Source: FEN-987 sp964598845 (lineage in GTDB: Archaea; Thermoproteota; Bathyarchaeia; 40CM-2-53-6). Taken from it: 64,000 bases of DNA. Shown one piece after another: positions 8,853 to 17,866 of the stretch (its first letter is position 1; each line of letters begins with the position of its first letter). The DNA lies in NCBI GenBank assembly GCA_964598845.1, contig CAZRDM010000006.1, positions 1 through 64,000 of the forward strand, in the 5' to 3' direction. The notes beneath the pieces were generated by a model. That model did not search any database. It was not told the DNA's origin and saw nothing but the letters and a program-made list of their open reading frames with translations. The translations under genes were made by a program, and so were the position numbers.

Positions 8853-10037
8853 TTGGGAACGAATTCACAATATGCACCTACTACGAAATATATGATAGTG
8901 GCTCGGTTCGAGGTCGAGGGCGTCGTCGAGAAACCTGATGTGATAGGAGCGATCTTCGGTCAAACAGAAGGGCTATTTGGACCTGATTTAGACCTTCGAG
9001 AACTTCAGAAGTCAGGAAGAATAGGCCGGATAGAAATTCACCTAGAATCGAAACATGACAAGACGTCCGGGACCATCACAATCCCATCAAGCCTAGACAA
9101 GACTTCGACGGCCATCATTGCGGCAGCTGTTCAAAGCGTGGACCGAATAGGTCCATGCGCAGCCAAGCTGACGCTTGACAAAGTGGCGGACATAAGGGAA
9201 GACAAGAGAAGACATATTCTAGATCGGGCCAAGGAGATTCTTCGAACCTGGGTGATTGAAGAGTCACCAAGCACAGATGACATGGTCAAAGAGGTCTCGG
9301 GAGTCATACGGTCGGCGGATATCGTCGCCTTTGGGCCTGAAAGACTACCGGCCGGGCCTGAAGTGGCAGCAATCGGTTCAATCATCTTGGTTGAAGGTAG
9401 AGCCGATGTTCTTAACCTCTTACGATGCGGCATCAGGAACGCTATTGGTATCGAGGGAACCAAGATTCCACAAACGATCATTGAACTGTGCAAGACCAAA
9501 GAAACGACGGCATTCCTCGACGGCGACAGGGGTGGGGATCTAATTCTGAAAGAATTGATGCAGGTTGCGCCGGTCGACTATATCGTGAGAGCTCCACTAG
9601 GCAAGGAAGTTGAGGAACTGACGCCCAAGGAGATCATGCGCTGTCTCCGTGAGAAGGTTCCGGTGGAAACTGGCGGGAAACCTCAAGCGGCACGTCCAGA
9701 ACCAATTCAAATGGTCCGTGCGCCGACGGTACAGCTTCCTGAAGGAGTTGTGGGGAAAGCTCGGGAATTGAGAGGAACGCTGGAAGGGATATTGCTTGAT
9801 GCAAATATGGGCGAGATCGCCAAACTACCGGTAAGCGAACTGGCAAGCAAGCTCGCAGACTATCATGGCGTGGAAACAATAGTCTTCGACGGCGTTGTGA
9901 CTCAAAGGCTACTCGATTTGGCCGAAGAACATGGGGTCAAACTGATTGTCGGAGACAGAATAGCTGAACTGACTCGCAGACCAAGCTCCGTCAGAATCAT
10001 GACACTCCCAGAGGTTGCTGGCCCGCAGGGAAGTTGA
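8853..10037 (+). CDS. dnaG: Archaeal DnaG primase-like protein
   Basis: Archaeal DnaG carries a Toprim domain and associates with the exosome as an RNA-binding subunit; some members also show primase activity. The first 150 residues are the archaeal-specific N domain (GVVEKPDVIGAIFGQTEGL), followed by Toprim with the motif I glutamate in ILVEGRADVLNLL and the DxD in AFLDGDRGGDL, then a C-terminal helical region. Length 394 fits. I use the TTG at 8853; an internal ATG at 8892 is possible but would remove part of the conserved lead-in. Its last 41 bases overlap the 3' end of polB on the other strand. Confidence 0.92.
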   Translation: MGTNSQYAPTTKYMIVARFEVEGVVEKPDVIGAIFGQTEGLFGPDLDLRELQKSGRIGRIEIHLESKHDKTSGTITIPSSLDKTSTAIIAAAVQSVDRIGPCAAKLTLDKVADIREDKRRHILDRAKEILRTWVIEESPSTDDMVKEVSGVIRSADIVAFGPERLPAGPEVAAIGSIILVEGRADVLNLLRCGIRNAIGIEGTKIPQTIIELCKTKETTAFLDGDRGGDLILKELMQVAPVDYIVRAPLGKEVEELTPKEIMRCLREKVPVETGGKPQAARPEPIQMVRAPTVQLPEGVVGKARELRGTLEGILLDANMGEIAKLPVSELASKLADYHGVETIVFDGVVTQRLLDLAEEHGVKLIVGDRIAELTRRPSSVRIMTLPEVAGPQGS

Positions 10038-12378
10038 CCTCCAGTTGTTTTTCACTGACAGCAAACCGTTCGAGAATCCGCATCGCCGCAGGCTTTACTT
10101 GATTTTCTAAGTAGTATTCTACGTCGACATCCTCCGGCTTGACCTGGTTATATGGGCGAGCCTTCTGGAATAGCTTGCCAGCGCCCTTTACGATCACGTA
10201 ACCCACGACATCTCCCACCCCGAGATCCCATCCCTGCTTCAGCAACTTCTTGGCGACCTCGACATGCGGGGCGCTGATACGGTACTCTTCTATCGGCTTT
10301 AACAGGGTCTTCCGGATTGTCAGGTCAGCGATCGCCACTTCATTGTTCCTTAACCTGCGGATCGTTTCCCGAACATTGGTTATTGCTTTGTCTACGGACT
10401 GATCTCGAAGGATGCTAACCAAGACTTGCTCTTGGACTTGGCGCGCGATCTCAGACCAGTCTCCTCTCACCACCTCCAATCCGACGATGTCCAATCTCCC
10501 GTCTGGAAGCAGCCCTGCATAGCGCTTCATGGCTTCGGTGAATATGACTCTACGATATTCATGGGCAATCCTAATTTCCAAGCCGAGCTCCTTCATAGCC
10601 CATTTGCGCAACTGATCGATCTTCTTCTCTTCGTTCCTGACGAAAATGGAGTCCGTGTCGCCGTAGATTATCTTGAGCCCCATCCATTCTGCCTTTTGAA
10701 TGGTTTTTGTAATGGCTTCTCTTCCTAGTGCCGTTGCGGATTCAGCTACTTCCCTCACATACCAGCGGGCACCCGCCCAGCCCGCGTATCCGTAACATGC
10801 ATTTGTGATGATCTTGATCGCTCTCTCACGCTCTTTTAAGACTCTGTAACGAGTTGACTTGGCTCCGATCTCTTCGAGCTCTTTTTGGACAATAGCACGT
10901 TGATCCATCAATTCTGACAGCACGATCCGGTAAAATCCGGCGGGCTCCTTTCTGAACCGATGCTCGACTTCTGTAATCACGAAGACCGATTCCTTTGAGA
11001 CCTTCTCGTCTTCCTTGACAAGCGTGTCGGGCGAAAGGTTGTACTTCATCATTAGGTTTGGATACATCGATGAGAAATCGAGTACGGCTATGTCGTCGTG
11101 GACACCGGTCTGCGGTTCGAGAACTATTGCACCGCGGTACGTGTAGAAGGGTTGCTCATTCCTGCGTGGAATCAGTTCTCCGATTTGATGTGCCTTCCTA
11201 ACCAGATAACAGTCGACGCGGAATCCGACGGCAGCAGCCATGACCTGATCCAGAGGCAACCCTGTTACGGCACCGAGCTGCATTGGATATTGAATTGTGG
11301 CTTGCGCTAGTTCCAGCAATACTTGAGCATTGGCCCTCAGGTATTGAATCAGTTTGCTCCTTCCCGACTCGTCGATCCAGAGATTGTAACGGTCCGCCTC
11401 CTCTATGGTGCTTATCTTCTCAGCAGAAGGGACCTGCAGGTACCTTGCCATGTTCGCGATTGTCTTCACTTTGATCTCCGGGATACCGCCCGCCACGTCG
11501 AAGAGATCCAGATTCGCTCTACCCGTCACCGACACATGGCCGAACATGCTCGTATGAGGATCGCTGCCGTCCCTTCCCACTGCAAGCCTAACCTTGCGGG
11601 CCTTACTACGCTGGATGAGATATGGCCAATCCACCTTATTGTTTTCAAAGCCTACGACAATGTCAGGATCGTATTCGATCACGAAACCCGCAAAATCCTC
11701 CAATACTTTCGAATCGTTTTCCGACTCCGCTACGAATGTGCGCATCCTACCGGAATCCGTTGCAGCAACAACCGCCTTGACCGGATCTCTCTCTGCCTTA
11801 GCCGAACCTCTTTCCGCAACTGCCAGCACATTGAAAGCGAGAATTCGGAGGTCCGGCGTGTCTTCATCTTCCACTGATCTCGGTGCTGTCTTGGCCTCGT
11901 ATGCCTGATCGACATTGACTCCATCGAACTTCTTGATTTCAACGTCCAACTCGTGCCAGCCGCACGGCGTTAACATGAGGTCTATGATGTAGCGAAGTGA
12001 AAGTCTGAGGTCGTCTTCAAAACTCTCTCCTCTTCCAACAGCCTTACGAGTTTTCTTAGCGTAGTCTGACACCACCTCAGAATCTGAACAGGTTATTCTA
12101 AGCACCGTGCGCAGACGGCCCAGAAGCTTCTTGGTTTCGATGTCAGCGCTCAAGATCTTTGGAAACGTCGACTTGTCGCTCAGCAACTTCTCTCGGATAG
12201 GAGCCGGGTCATCCTTTTCGTCCGGGAGAAAGTAGAAGTAGGGAGCTATTTGAGTAGCCACAATCACAACGCGCCTGTTCTTCTGGTCCAAGCCCCATAG
12301 CTGAACACTCGGTTTGCTATCCCATCGTCCCTCGTTTATGTCAAGAAGGTAAAAGCGGCATTTCATAGGAGCATTCAC
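9997..12378 (-). CDS. polB: Family B DNA polymerase with degenerate exonuclease motifs
   Basis: 793-residue family B DNA polymerase. The polymerase motifs are intact: motif A DFSSMYPNL, motif B KIITNACYGYAG and motif C YGDTDS. The proofreading motifs are not: Exo I, normally FDIE, reads AFNVLA, so both acidic residues are lost; Exo II reads FENNKVDWPYL, keeping Asp but with the usual Asn replaced; Exo III, normally YxxxD, reads YLRAN. I infer an active polymerase lacking 3'-5' exonuclease. The start overlaps the rimI stop by 4 bases, so the pair is probably cotranscribed. It could be a specialised second PolB or the replicative one with proofreading supplied elsewhere (for example by PolD); this window cannot decide. 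Confidence 0.92.
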   Translation of the reverse strand: MNAPMKCRFYLLDINEGRWDSKPSVQLWGLDQKNRRVVIVATQIAPYFYFLPDEKDDPAPIREKLLSDKSTFPKILSADIETKKLLGRLRTVLRITCSDSEVVSDYAKKTRKAVGRGESFEDDLRLSLRYIIDLMLTPCGWHELDVEIKKFDGVNVDQAYEAKTAPRSVEDEDTPDLRILAFNVLAVAERGSAKAERDPVKAVVAATDSGRMRTFVAESENDSKVLEDFAGFVIEYDPDIVVGFENNKVDWPYLIQRSKARKVRLAVGRDGSDPHTSMFGHVSVTGRANLDLFDVAGGIPEIKVKTIANMARYLQVPSAEKISTIEEADRYNLWIDESGRSKLIQYLRANAQVLLELAQATIQYPMQLGAVTGLPLDQVMAAAVGFRVDCYLVRKAHQIGELIPRRNEQPFYTYRGAIVLEPQTGVHDDIAVLDFSSMYPNLMMKYNLSPDTLVKEDEKVSKESVFVITEVEHRFRKEPAGFYRIVLSELMDQRAIVQKELEEIGAKSTRYRVLKERERAIKIITNACYGYAGWAGARWYVREVAESATALGREAITKTIQKAEWMGLKIIYGDTDSIFVRNEEKKIDQLRKWAMKELGLEIRIAHEYRRVIFTEAMKRYAGLLPDGRLDIVGLEVVRGDWSEIARQVQEQVLVSILRDQSVDKAITNVRETIRRLRNNEVAIADLTIRKTLLKPIEEYRISAPHVEVAKKLLKQGWDLGVGDVVGYVIVKGAGKLFQKARPYNQVKPEDVDVEYYLENQVKPAAMRILERFAVSEKQLEVNFPAGQQPLGVS

Positions 12379-12857
12379 CCTTCTTCACGCGCGACGGGTC
12401 TGGGTGTTGGATTGGGAAGCAACAATTGCATTCTAAGCGCTCCTGAACCATCTGGGTAGTACCTTGAAACAACTCCTAACTCCACAAACCCGAACTTCCT
12501 GTAAAGCGAGACCGCTTCCTTATTCTTCAAGCTCACTTCGAGCTGTATCTCTTCGATTCCCAGCACGACTGCCTGACTGATGATATTTTCGAGGAAAGCG
12601 CTTGCGATTCCTCTCCTGCGGTGACTGGGCAAGACCGCCATCGAGACCACGTGAGCGGATTTTGCGTCAAGATCCGAGACGCAGTAGCCCACCGGTTTAC
12701 CTGATTCGTCACAGGCCACGAAGAAACTCTCTGAGTGCTCGCGGAGTAGTCTTTGAACCAAGTGATGCGGGTAAGGCGATGAGAATGAAGCATCTTCGAT
12801 GGCGCATATCTCATCGAAGTCGCCATCTGATGCCTGCCTAACATGAAACATATCCAT
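12375..12857 (-). CDS. rimI: GNAT N-alpha-acetyltransferase, RimI/Ard1-like
   Basis: 160-residue acetyltransferase. The acetyl-CoA pyrophosphate loop is RRRGIASAF around residue 80, preceded by strand beta4 (HVVSMAVLP), and the C-terminal NKEAVSLYRKFGF is the usual RimI/Naa10 signature. Archaeal members acetylate protein N termini, fitting its place beside translation genes and MetAP function. It is upstream of polB with a 4-base ATGA-type overlap and divergent from rps11. The ATG at 12857 is followed directly by the domain, so there is no reason to move the start. Confidence 0.9.
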   Translation of the reverse strand: MDMFHVRQASDGDFDEICAIEDASFSSPYPHHLVQRLLREHSESFFVACDESGKPVGYCVSDLDAKSAHVVSMAVLPSHRRRGIASAFLENIISQAVVLGIEEIQLEVSLKNKEAVSLYRKFGFVELGVVSRYYPDGSGALRMQLLLPNPTPRPVAREEG

Positions 12858-12903
12858 TGGACCGATGACTCCGCAATCAGATGTAAGTATTGTTCGAGGA
12901 AGG

Positions 12904-12913
12904 TTAAATATAA
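12904..12913 (+). promoter_or_regulatory. TATA-box-like element for rps11
   Basis: TTAAATATAA lies 48 bases before the uS11 ATG in the divergent rimI/rps11 gap. Archaeal TATA boxes sit about 25 bases before the transcription start, which would leave a leader of roughly 20-25 bases. Assigned by eye. Confidence 0.4.
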
Positions 12914-12960
12914 CGAAGAAACTTTTGCCAGTCTTCGAATACTTCCAGAGGATCGAGGGA

Positions 12961-13362
12961 ATGTCTGAGAAGAAGTTGTCTCAACGCTGGGGCATTGCGA
13001 ACATCTACTCATCCTTCAATAATACCTTAGTTCACATAACCGACTTAAGCGGTGCGGAGACTATCTCCATAAGTACTGGTGGGCAACACGTAAAGGCGGA
13101 CCGCCTCCAGGGTTCACCATACGCGGCTATGCAAGCTGCAGCAGCCGCCGCACGGACGGCCAAAGATAGAGGGATTACCTCTCTTCACATTAGAGTACGG
13201 GCCCCGGGAGGTCATAAAGCAAGAACCCCCGGTCCAGGAGCTCAAGCCGCGATCAGGATGCTCGCCCGTGCGGGCTTCAGAATTGGGAGAATTGAGGACG
13301 TAACCCCGGTACCTCATGATGGCACTCGGAGACCTGGCGGTCGCCGTGGAAGAAGAGTGTAG
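12961..13362 (+). CDS. rps11: Ribosomal protein uS11
   Basis: Small-subunit protein uS11, 133 residues, placed in the platform near the mRNA exit. WGIANIYSSFNNTLVHITDLSG and the C-terminal DVTPVPHDGTRRPGGRRGRR tail are diagnostic. The open frame continues upstream to 12865, but the ATG at 12961 (MSEKKL) matches the usual start, lies downstream of a TATA-like element and avoids a non-conserved extension. In many archaea rps11 sits with rps4, rps13 and rpoD; here it stands alone next to rimI, so the canonical operon has been broken up. Confidence 0.95.
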   Translation: MSEKKLSQRWGIANIYSSFNNTLVHITDLSGAETISISTGGQHVKADRLQGSPYAAMQAAAAAARTAKDRGITSLHIRVRAPGGHKARTPGPGAQAAIRMLARAGFRIGRIEDVTPVPHDGTRRPGGRRGRRV

Positions 13363-13395
13363 GAAACAGAAGAATTCGAGCTCCTAAGAACGCCT

Positions 13396-13767
13396 TTGCG
13401 AGTAGATTTGTTATCCATTTCGCCTCTTCACGTAGAGAATGTGAGAAAACTGTTAGTGGTAGAAGGCTTCATGAACGTAGGGATCTTCCAGATCTGGAAG
13501 AAGGGGCAAGTGTTTGGGTATGCACGTGGGCTGGGAGATGATTTGGAATGGCACGTAAGGGCTTTTGTGGACGGAAGTCTGGAGTCGGAGCTTGAATTGC
13601 CCCGAACGACAATTCAACACCTACTCCAGACTCCTTTCCAGCATGATGGATTGCTGGAACATCTTCTCAGGCGATATCGAATTCCGTTTTCAAGAATGTT
13701 CCCTCAAGCTCCACGCACCGCCCACACGTCTTACCGATTCCGCTGGCCAACGGAGACTTTGACGTGA
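13396..13767 (+). CDS. Conserved-looking hypothetical protein
   Basis: 123 residues, TTG start at 13396. I do not recognise the family. It is a soluble alpha/beta-looking protein with no signal peptide or membrane segment (MRVDLLSISPLHVENVRKLL at the start, a basic C-terminal part rich in Arg and Pro). Its stop overlaps the GTG start of the PLP enzyme by 4 bases, so the two are almost certainly coexpressed and perhaps functionally linked. Codon usage looks like the neighbouring core genes, which supports its being real. Confidence 0.65.
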   Translation: MRVDLLSISPLHVENVRKLLVVEGFMNVGIFQIWKKGQVFGYARGLGDDLEWHVRAFVDGSLESELELPRTTIQHLLQTPFQHDGLLEHLLRRYRIPFSRMFPQAPRTAHTSYRFRWPTETLT

Positions 13768-14978
13768 AGCAAGGACGATTTGCAGGGGGGTACAAAATAC
13801 CTAGCGCCCTTGCCAAGTTGCTGCTTGCTCATGAGAAATGGCGCCTGCAGAATTGTCTTAACTTTCTTCCTTCAGAAAACATCGCCAGCCACGCTGTTCG
13901 CCATGTACTCGGCTGCGATCTCTCGAACCGGTACACATCGCCGGAACGATTCTACATGGGAACACGTTACATCGATGACATACAGGCAGAAACCGAAGAC
14001 TTAGCCAAACGGGTCTTCAGGGCAAAGTATGCAGATGTTCGGCCGATCTCAGGGCACACAACTGACATGATCGCTTTGAGTGCGTTGGCTCAACACGGGG
14101 ACAAGATCATCGTAGTCGGGAAAGACAATGGGGGATACCCAGGCATTTCGCAAAACGGTTATCCGAGCATCTATGGACTCGAAGTGTTGGAATTCCCCTT
14201 CAAGAGACAGGCGTACAACATTGACACTGAGAAATCAGCCCGGATGATAGAACAACAAGAACCTAGTCTGGTTGTCTTTGGGGCTAGCTTGTTTCTGTTT
14301 CCCCATCCAGTGAGGGAACTTACTGGAGTTTGCTCTCGAACTGGAGCTGAGATTCTATACGATGGGTCTCACGTGCTAGGACTTATCGCTGGCAGCTGTT
14401 TTCAAGACCCGCTTCGAGAAGGAGCGAGTGTCCTGATCGGTTCAACTCACAAGAGTTTCTTCGGACCCCAAGGAGGTATCATCCTTGCGAATGACCACGA
14501 GGACGAACTTCGAAGGGCAGTTCATCCTGCGTTGCTCGATAACGCTCACTGGAATCGAATTGCAGCATTGTACGTCGCTCTCTCCGAGATGAAGAGATTC
14601 GGAAAGCAATACGCTCGCCAAGTGATTCGAAACAGTAAGGTGCTCGCCAGAGCTCTACATGATCACGGCGTTAAGCTACTCGGAGAGGACCGAGGATTCA
14701 CAGAATCCCACCAGACGATTGTTGATGTGCCCTCTATCGACGAAGGGAGACGATTGGCCAGCAGGTTGGAAGAGGCGAATATCATAGTAGATGTCGGGAT
14801 CAGAGTAGGTACAAGCGAGGAGACCCGCCGGGGGATGCGCGAGGAAGAAATGAACCAAATCGCTGAACTGATCTCTCGCGTGTGGATACATGATGAAGAC
14901 CCGAAGAAACTGAAGAAAGATGTAAGGCGAATTCGGCGAGAATTTCCCTCTATACAGTATTCCTACGATGCCTTGTAA
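13764..14978 (+). CDS. glyA: Serine hydroxymethyltransferase-like PLP enzyme
   Basis: 404-residue fold type I PLP enzyme. The PLP lysine lies in GSTHKSFFGPQGG near residue 235, and the N-terminal NFLPSENIASHAV with SNRYTSPERFYMGTRYID matches SHMT, which interconverts serine and glycine using a C1-carrying pterin. Sequence around the folate pocket is less conserved than in bacterial GlyA, so the carrier may be a tetrahydromethanopterin-type cofactor or the substrate may differ. The start is GTG, overlapping the upstream stop. Its 3' end overlaps aRF1 on the opposite strand by 16 bases. Confidence 0.82.
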   Translation: MKQGRFAGGYKIPSALAKLLLAHEKWRLQNCLNFLPSENIASHAVRHVLGCDLSNRYTSPERFYMGTRYIDDIQAETEDLAKRVFRAKYADVRPISGHTTDMIALSALAQHGDKIIVVGKDNGGYPGISQNGYPSIYGLEVLEFPFKRQAYNIDTEKSARMIEQQEPSLVVFGASLFLFPHPVRELTGVCSRTGAEILYDGSHVLGLIAGSCFQDPLREGASVLIGSTHKSFFGPQGGIILANDHEDELRRAVHPALLDNAHWNRIAALYVALSEMKRFGKQYARQVIRNSKVLARALHDHGVKLLGEDRGFTESHQTIVDVPSIDEGRRLASRLEEANIIVDVGIRVGTSEETRRGMREEEMNQIAELISRVWIHDEDPKKLKKDVRRIRREFPSIQYSYDAL

Positions 14979-16225
14979 CGTAGAATCGCGGCGATTCCCC
15001 CGAACGAGTCCTTGAGCATAACGCCCTCGTCAGTTTCCGTGGAAATCACAGCGACATTTGCGTTCTGCTTCTCAGCAAGATCTATCAACTCGTCCACTAA
15101 ATCTCTGGTTTCGTCCACGCACAGGGCAGTCGCGTTGCATTTCCTGCACGGTGTCCCCAAGAGGTCTTGCTCAAACTTGACTAGGTTGGCCTGAGGTATG
15201 AGTGCGTCCTCAACCGCTGCACAGTTCCTGCATTTTGTGTAAACGTGAAGCAGGTTCAGCTTCTCGGAAACGAGCAGCAATTCGACCACGCCCGTCATCA
15301 AATACTTTCTGACTTGAGTTTCACCGTAGACAGCGAGCCCTGTCTCATGACCTATCTCATAGAGGAACTTTTGGACGAGTCTCTTCTCCTCCATGTATCT
15401 AACCCCGCGAAGAACTTCCTGACTCTTCTGGATGATCTCGTTCACACCTTGCTCACCCACGTAAGAGGTATCGATAGTGGTCAGGATCTTCTCTTTCAAG
15501 GTGTAATTCAGGTAATCACCCTCAGTAAATTCGAACTTGGTTGGACCGGGGCCCCCTATGATCACCCCCTTCAGGCCCGGTACCTTCCCGAGTAGCTCAT
15601 ATGCATGCGTGCCGACTCTTCGGAAGTAATCATTCATAGCCTGTTCTCGGATTCTTTCGAATCTTCTCGCTGACTGACCTCCCGCTCGATGCTTCCCTGG
15701 AATGCCCGATGTGAACTCTTGCAGTATGTCTAGTCTCTGGCCTCTAACAGTTGCAATCGCAGCCTCACTCGCGTCTATTACTATGACGCCATAGGCGTCT
15801 CGCTCTCTCACCATCTCTAGTAGCGGTTGGAGATGGAATTTTGCGTCGCAGCGATAGAAGTAGACATTGATCGGCTCAGGTGGATCTAGGGCGTAGATCT
15901 CCATCCTCTCACTGCCGGGACCGTTCTGGGGAATTGCTCCACAGAAGATCACCAGTCCATTCTTGGGCGGCTCCTTGAACAGCTTGAGCCGCTGGCTTAC
16001 TCGCTCGATGGCCTCTTGCACATACTTCCTAGTTGTTCTTGACTTAATGTTTGAAGCTGTCCCGTATTCTTCCCGTAGGTTCGCCATTACCTCGTGGATC
16101 TTTCGACCGGGGGGTATATAGAGGGTTATCAGTTCGGTGCCGCGCCCTTCCTTCGCTGCGAGCATCTCCAATGTCCGTTTCAGTCTGTATCGCGAAACCG
16201 AATCCGAGGTGGATGCTTCCAACAT
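14963..16225 (-). CDS. prf1: Peptide chain release factor aRF1
   Basis: Recognises all three stop codons and triggers peptide release, working with aEF1A and ABCE1 in archaea. The NIKS stop-codon motif is NIKSRTTRKYV near residue 65 and the catalytic GGQ is AGGQSARRFERIR near residue 185. The C-terminal domain contains two CxxC-type pairs (CRNC and CRKC), possibly a zinc site. I place the start at 16225 (MLEAST), giving 420 residues; an ATG-less upstream extension to 16312 would cross the TATA-like stretch at 16258-16266 on this strand. Confidence 0.94.
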   Translation of the reverse strand: MLEASTSDSVSRYRLKRTLEMLAAKEGRGTELITLYIPPGRKIHEVMANLREEYGTASNIKSRTTRKYVQEAIERVSQRLKLFKEPPKNGLVIFCGAIPQNGPGSERMEIYALDPPEPINVYFYRCDAKFHLQPLLEMVRERDAYGVIVIDASEAAIATVRGQRLDILQEFTSGIPGKHRAGGQSARRFERIREQAMNDYFRRVGTHAYELLGKVPGLKGVIIGGPGPTKFEFTEGDYLNYTLKEKILTTIDTSYVGEQGVNEIIQKSQEVLRGVRYMEEKRLVQKFLYEIGHETGLAVYGETQVRKYLMTGVVELLLVSEKLNLLHVYTKCRNCAAVEDALIPQANLVKFEQDLLGTPCRKCNATALCVDETRDLVDELIDLAEKQNANVAVISTETDEGVMLKDSFGGIAAILRYKAS

Positions 16226-16257
16226 TGAAGATGCCTTCCCGCTTGGTATGTTTCCGA

Positions 16258-16267
16258 TTTTATATAC
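16258..16267 (-). promoter_or_regulatory. TATA-box-like element for aRF1
   Basis: The reverse strand reads GTATATAAAA about 35-40 bases upstream of the chosen aRF1 ATG, consistent with a very short leader. It lies in the divergent gap between prf1 and pyrH. Confidence 0.4.
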
Positions 16268-16344
16268 ATTGGCCGCATCGTTCTGAACAAGATTTGGGAA
16301 GTCAAATAGCACTGAAAGAATCAGTATGAGCTTGGTTCCGGTCT

Positions 16345-17019
16345 TTGAAGGCTGTCATTAAGATTGGCGGTTTCGCCTTCACAAGCGAAACCACACAGCT
16401 GATAGAAGAGTACGTTAGATTACTGAGGGAACTTGTCGGAGAGTATCATCTCGTCGTAGTGACAGGTGGTGGCCCTATCGCTCGCACCTATATTAAAGCC
16501 GCCCGCAACATGGGTGTCCCCGAGTCGCTCTGCGACCAACTGGGGATCTTGGTTAGCAGATTAAACGCTCGCCTGCTCGTTGACGGCCTCGGCGAATATG
16601 CGTTCCCTGAAATTCCGACCAACATTGATGAATTGAAGCACTATTTCGCCTCAGGCAAAATTGTGGCCATGGGGGGTTTGCAGCCTGGTCAGTCAACTAA
16701 CGCGGTTGCAGCCATTGCGGCAGAGACTATAGGAGCCCAACTCTTCGTCAATGCCACAGATGTTGAAGGAGTGTACACCTCGGACCCCAGCAAAGACCCG
16801 AAGGCCAAGAAGCTTGACGAGGTGACGATAGGCGGGCTTGGAGAAATTCTTGCGAAAGGTGACATCACCGCTGGCGAATACGACTTGATGGACCCCATCG
16901 CTTTAAGAATAATTCAGCGCTCTAGGATACCGACGATAATTGTTGACGGACGGAGAACGGAAAACGTCCTGAAGGCTTTGAAGAGTGAGAAAACGGGAAC
17001 CAAACTGATTCATGACTAG
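16345..17019 (+). CDS. pyrH: UMP kinase, archaeal type
   Basis: Amino acid kinase-fold enzyme phosphorylating UMP to UDP in pyrimidine synthesis. The 224-residue protein has the N-terminal KIGGFAF glycine loop, the VVVTGGGPIAR motif, and the DVEGVYTSDPSKDP loop before the C-terminal nucleotide site. Archaeal UMP kinases are of this length. Isopentenyl phosphate kinase and acetylglutamate kinase share the fold, but the TSDP motif favours PyrH. The start is a TTG at 16345. The next gene starts immediately after its stop, so they form an operon. Confidence 0.93.
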   Translation: MKAVIKIGGFAFTSETTQLIEEYVRLLRELVGEYHLVVVTGGGPIARTYIKAARNMGVPESLCDQLGILVSRLNARLLVDGLGEYAFPEIPTNIDELKHYFASGKIVAMGGLQPGQSTNAVAAIAAETIGAQLFVNATDVEGVYTSDPSKDPKAKKLDEVTIGGLGEILAKGDITAGEYDLMDPIALRIIQRSRIPTIIVDGRRTENVLKALKSEKTGTKLIHD

Positions 17020-17310
17020 GTGATCCAGCTGACGAGGCTCAGTCACATCTTTCAGTCCAAGGCCCAAGTGAGGTTGCTTGAGTATCTCCTAGAGTCTGCG
17101 GGTTCGCAACGCGTCTTCAATCAGGCTAATCTGGCCAATTTCCTTGAGATGTCTCCGTCGACTATTGCCCGAATAGTGGAACCTCTAGTTCAGGAGAAGA
17201 TCGTCCTCTACGAAAGATTCGATCAGGGCATGAAGATCTTCGCTCTCAATGAGGCGGAGGAAAAGACGAGAGCACTCATTGATTTCTACAGGAAACTGAA
17301 AGAGTTCTAG
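17020..17310 (+). CDS. Winged-helix DNA-binding protein
   Basis: 96-residue predicted transcription regulator. A helix-turn-helix/wing can be followed from KAQVRLLEYLLES through QANLANFLEMSPSTIARIVEPLVQEKIV to the wing LYERFDQGMKIF, then a final helix for dimer contact. It begins with GTG directly after the pyrH stop, so it is cotranscribed with pyrH and may regulate pyrimidine or translation-linked genes; that link is inference. Length and order suggest the MarR/ArsR-like superfamily, without closer assignment. Confidence 0.8.
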   Translation: MIQLTRLSHIFQSKAQVRLLEYLLESAGSQRVFNQANLANFLEMSPSTIARIVEPLVQEKIVLYERFDQGMKIFALNEAEEKTRALIDFYRKLKEF

Positions 17311-17460
17311 TTACTTCCTCTCGTTGCTATTGGACAAGGCTCGGAACTTGTCAGCCAGTGATTCACAGATAAGGGAACACACCCGCCACTGGCGCAGGTT
17401 GAAGTTTATTCGGAGTTCCTCAAGTGCTTCGACTAGTTTGTCTTCTTCTTCTGGTGTCAA
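17311..17460 (-). CDS. Possible small hypothetical protein
   Basis: A 49-codon frame on the reverse strand, TTG start, stop abutting the stop of the winged-helix gene. The predicted peptide is a charged helical protein (starts TPEEEDKLVEALEELR, ends ALSNSNERK) with two cysteines. The regular helical pattern looks protein-like, but no homology is recognised and no ribosome binding site is evident. Confidence 0.3.
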   Translation of the reverse strand: MTPEEEDKLVEALEELRINFNLRQWRVCSLICESLADKFRALSNSNERK

Positions 17461-17612
17461 AGTGTTTTCCCGACTGAGCGCCGGCCCATAATTGGGTCAG
17501 CCTATTAAGTGTTCCCGGATATGATTCAAACAACCTGAAAGAAATCTCAACCAATTTTCCCAGCGATAGCGTCAATGTTGCCTAGATGCGTCGGAAGATC
17601 CACAATTCGATG

Positions 17613-17810
17613 TTACTCAAGAATCTCTGACCTAGATTTGATTATCACGAGGCAGTCCTTCTCCAATCGAACTTTGCCTTTCCATCCATGGCAGGATCTT
17701 GCCTGGACAACATTCACGCAGACTGAAAGTCGCCCTTCCAAAAGGTCGCGTCCAATTTTCATGGCTTCGTTCATTTCTCCGCAGGTTGAGTGAACAATCA
17801 TGTGACGCAA
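17613..17810 (-). pseudogene. cutA: Truncated CutA-like protein
   Basis: 65 codons matching the N-terminal two thirds of CutA1, a trimeric protein of about 105 residues linked to divalent metal tolerance: the ferredoxin-like strand/helix MIVHSTCGEMNEAMKIGRDLLEGR, the conserved SVCVNVV, and WKGKV...CLVIIKSR. After SEILE a TAA interrupts the frame; the same frame continues for about 20 codons but without the conserved HPYDVPEI segment. I therefore read it as a decayed or shortened gene. It lies in the 556-base space between the regulator and the site-2 protease. Confidence 0.55.
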
Positions 17811-17866
17811 CTCTTTCCCAGAAAGGTTTTAGTTGAACGTCCTAATTCCAGTGCCGAAGACTTGGA

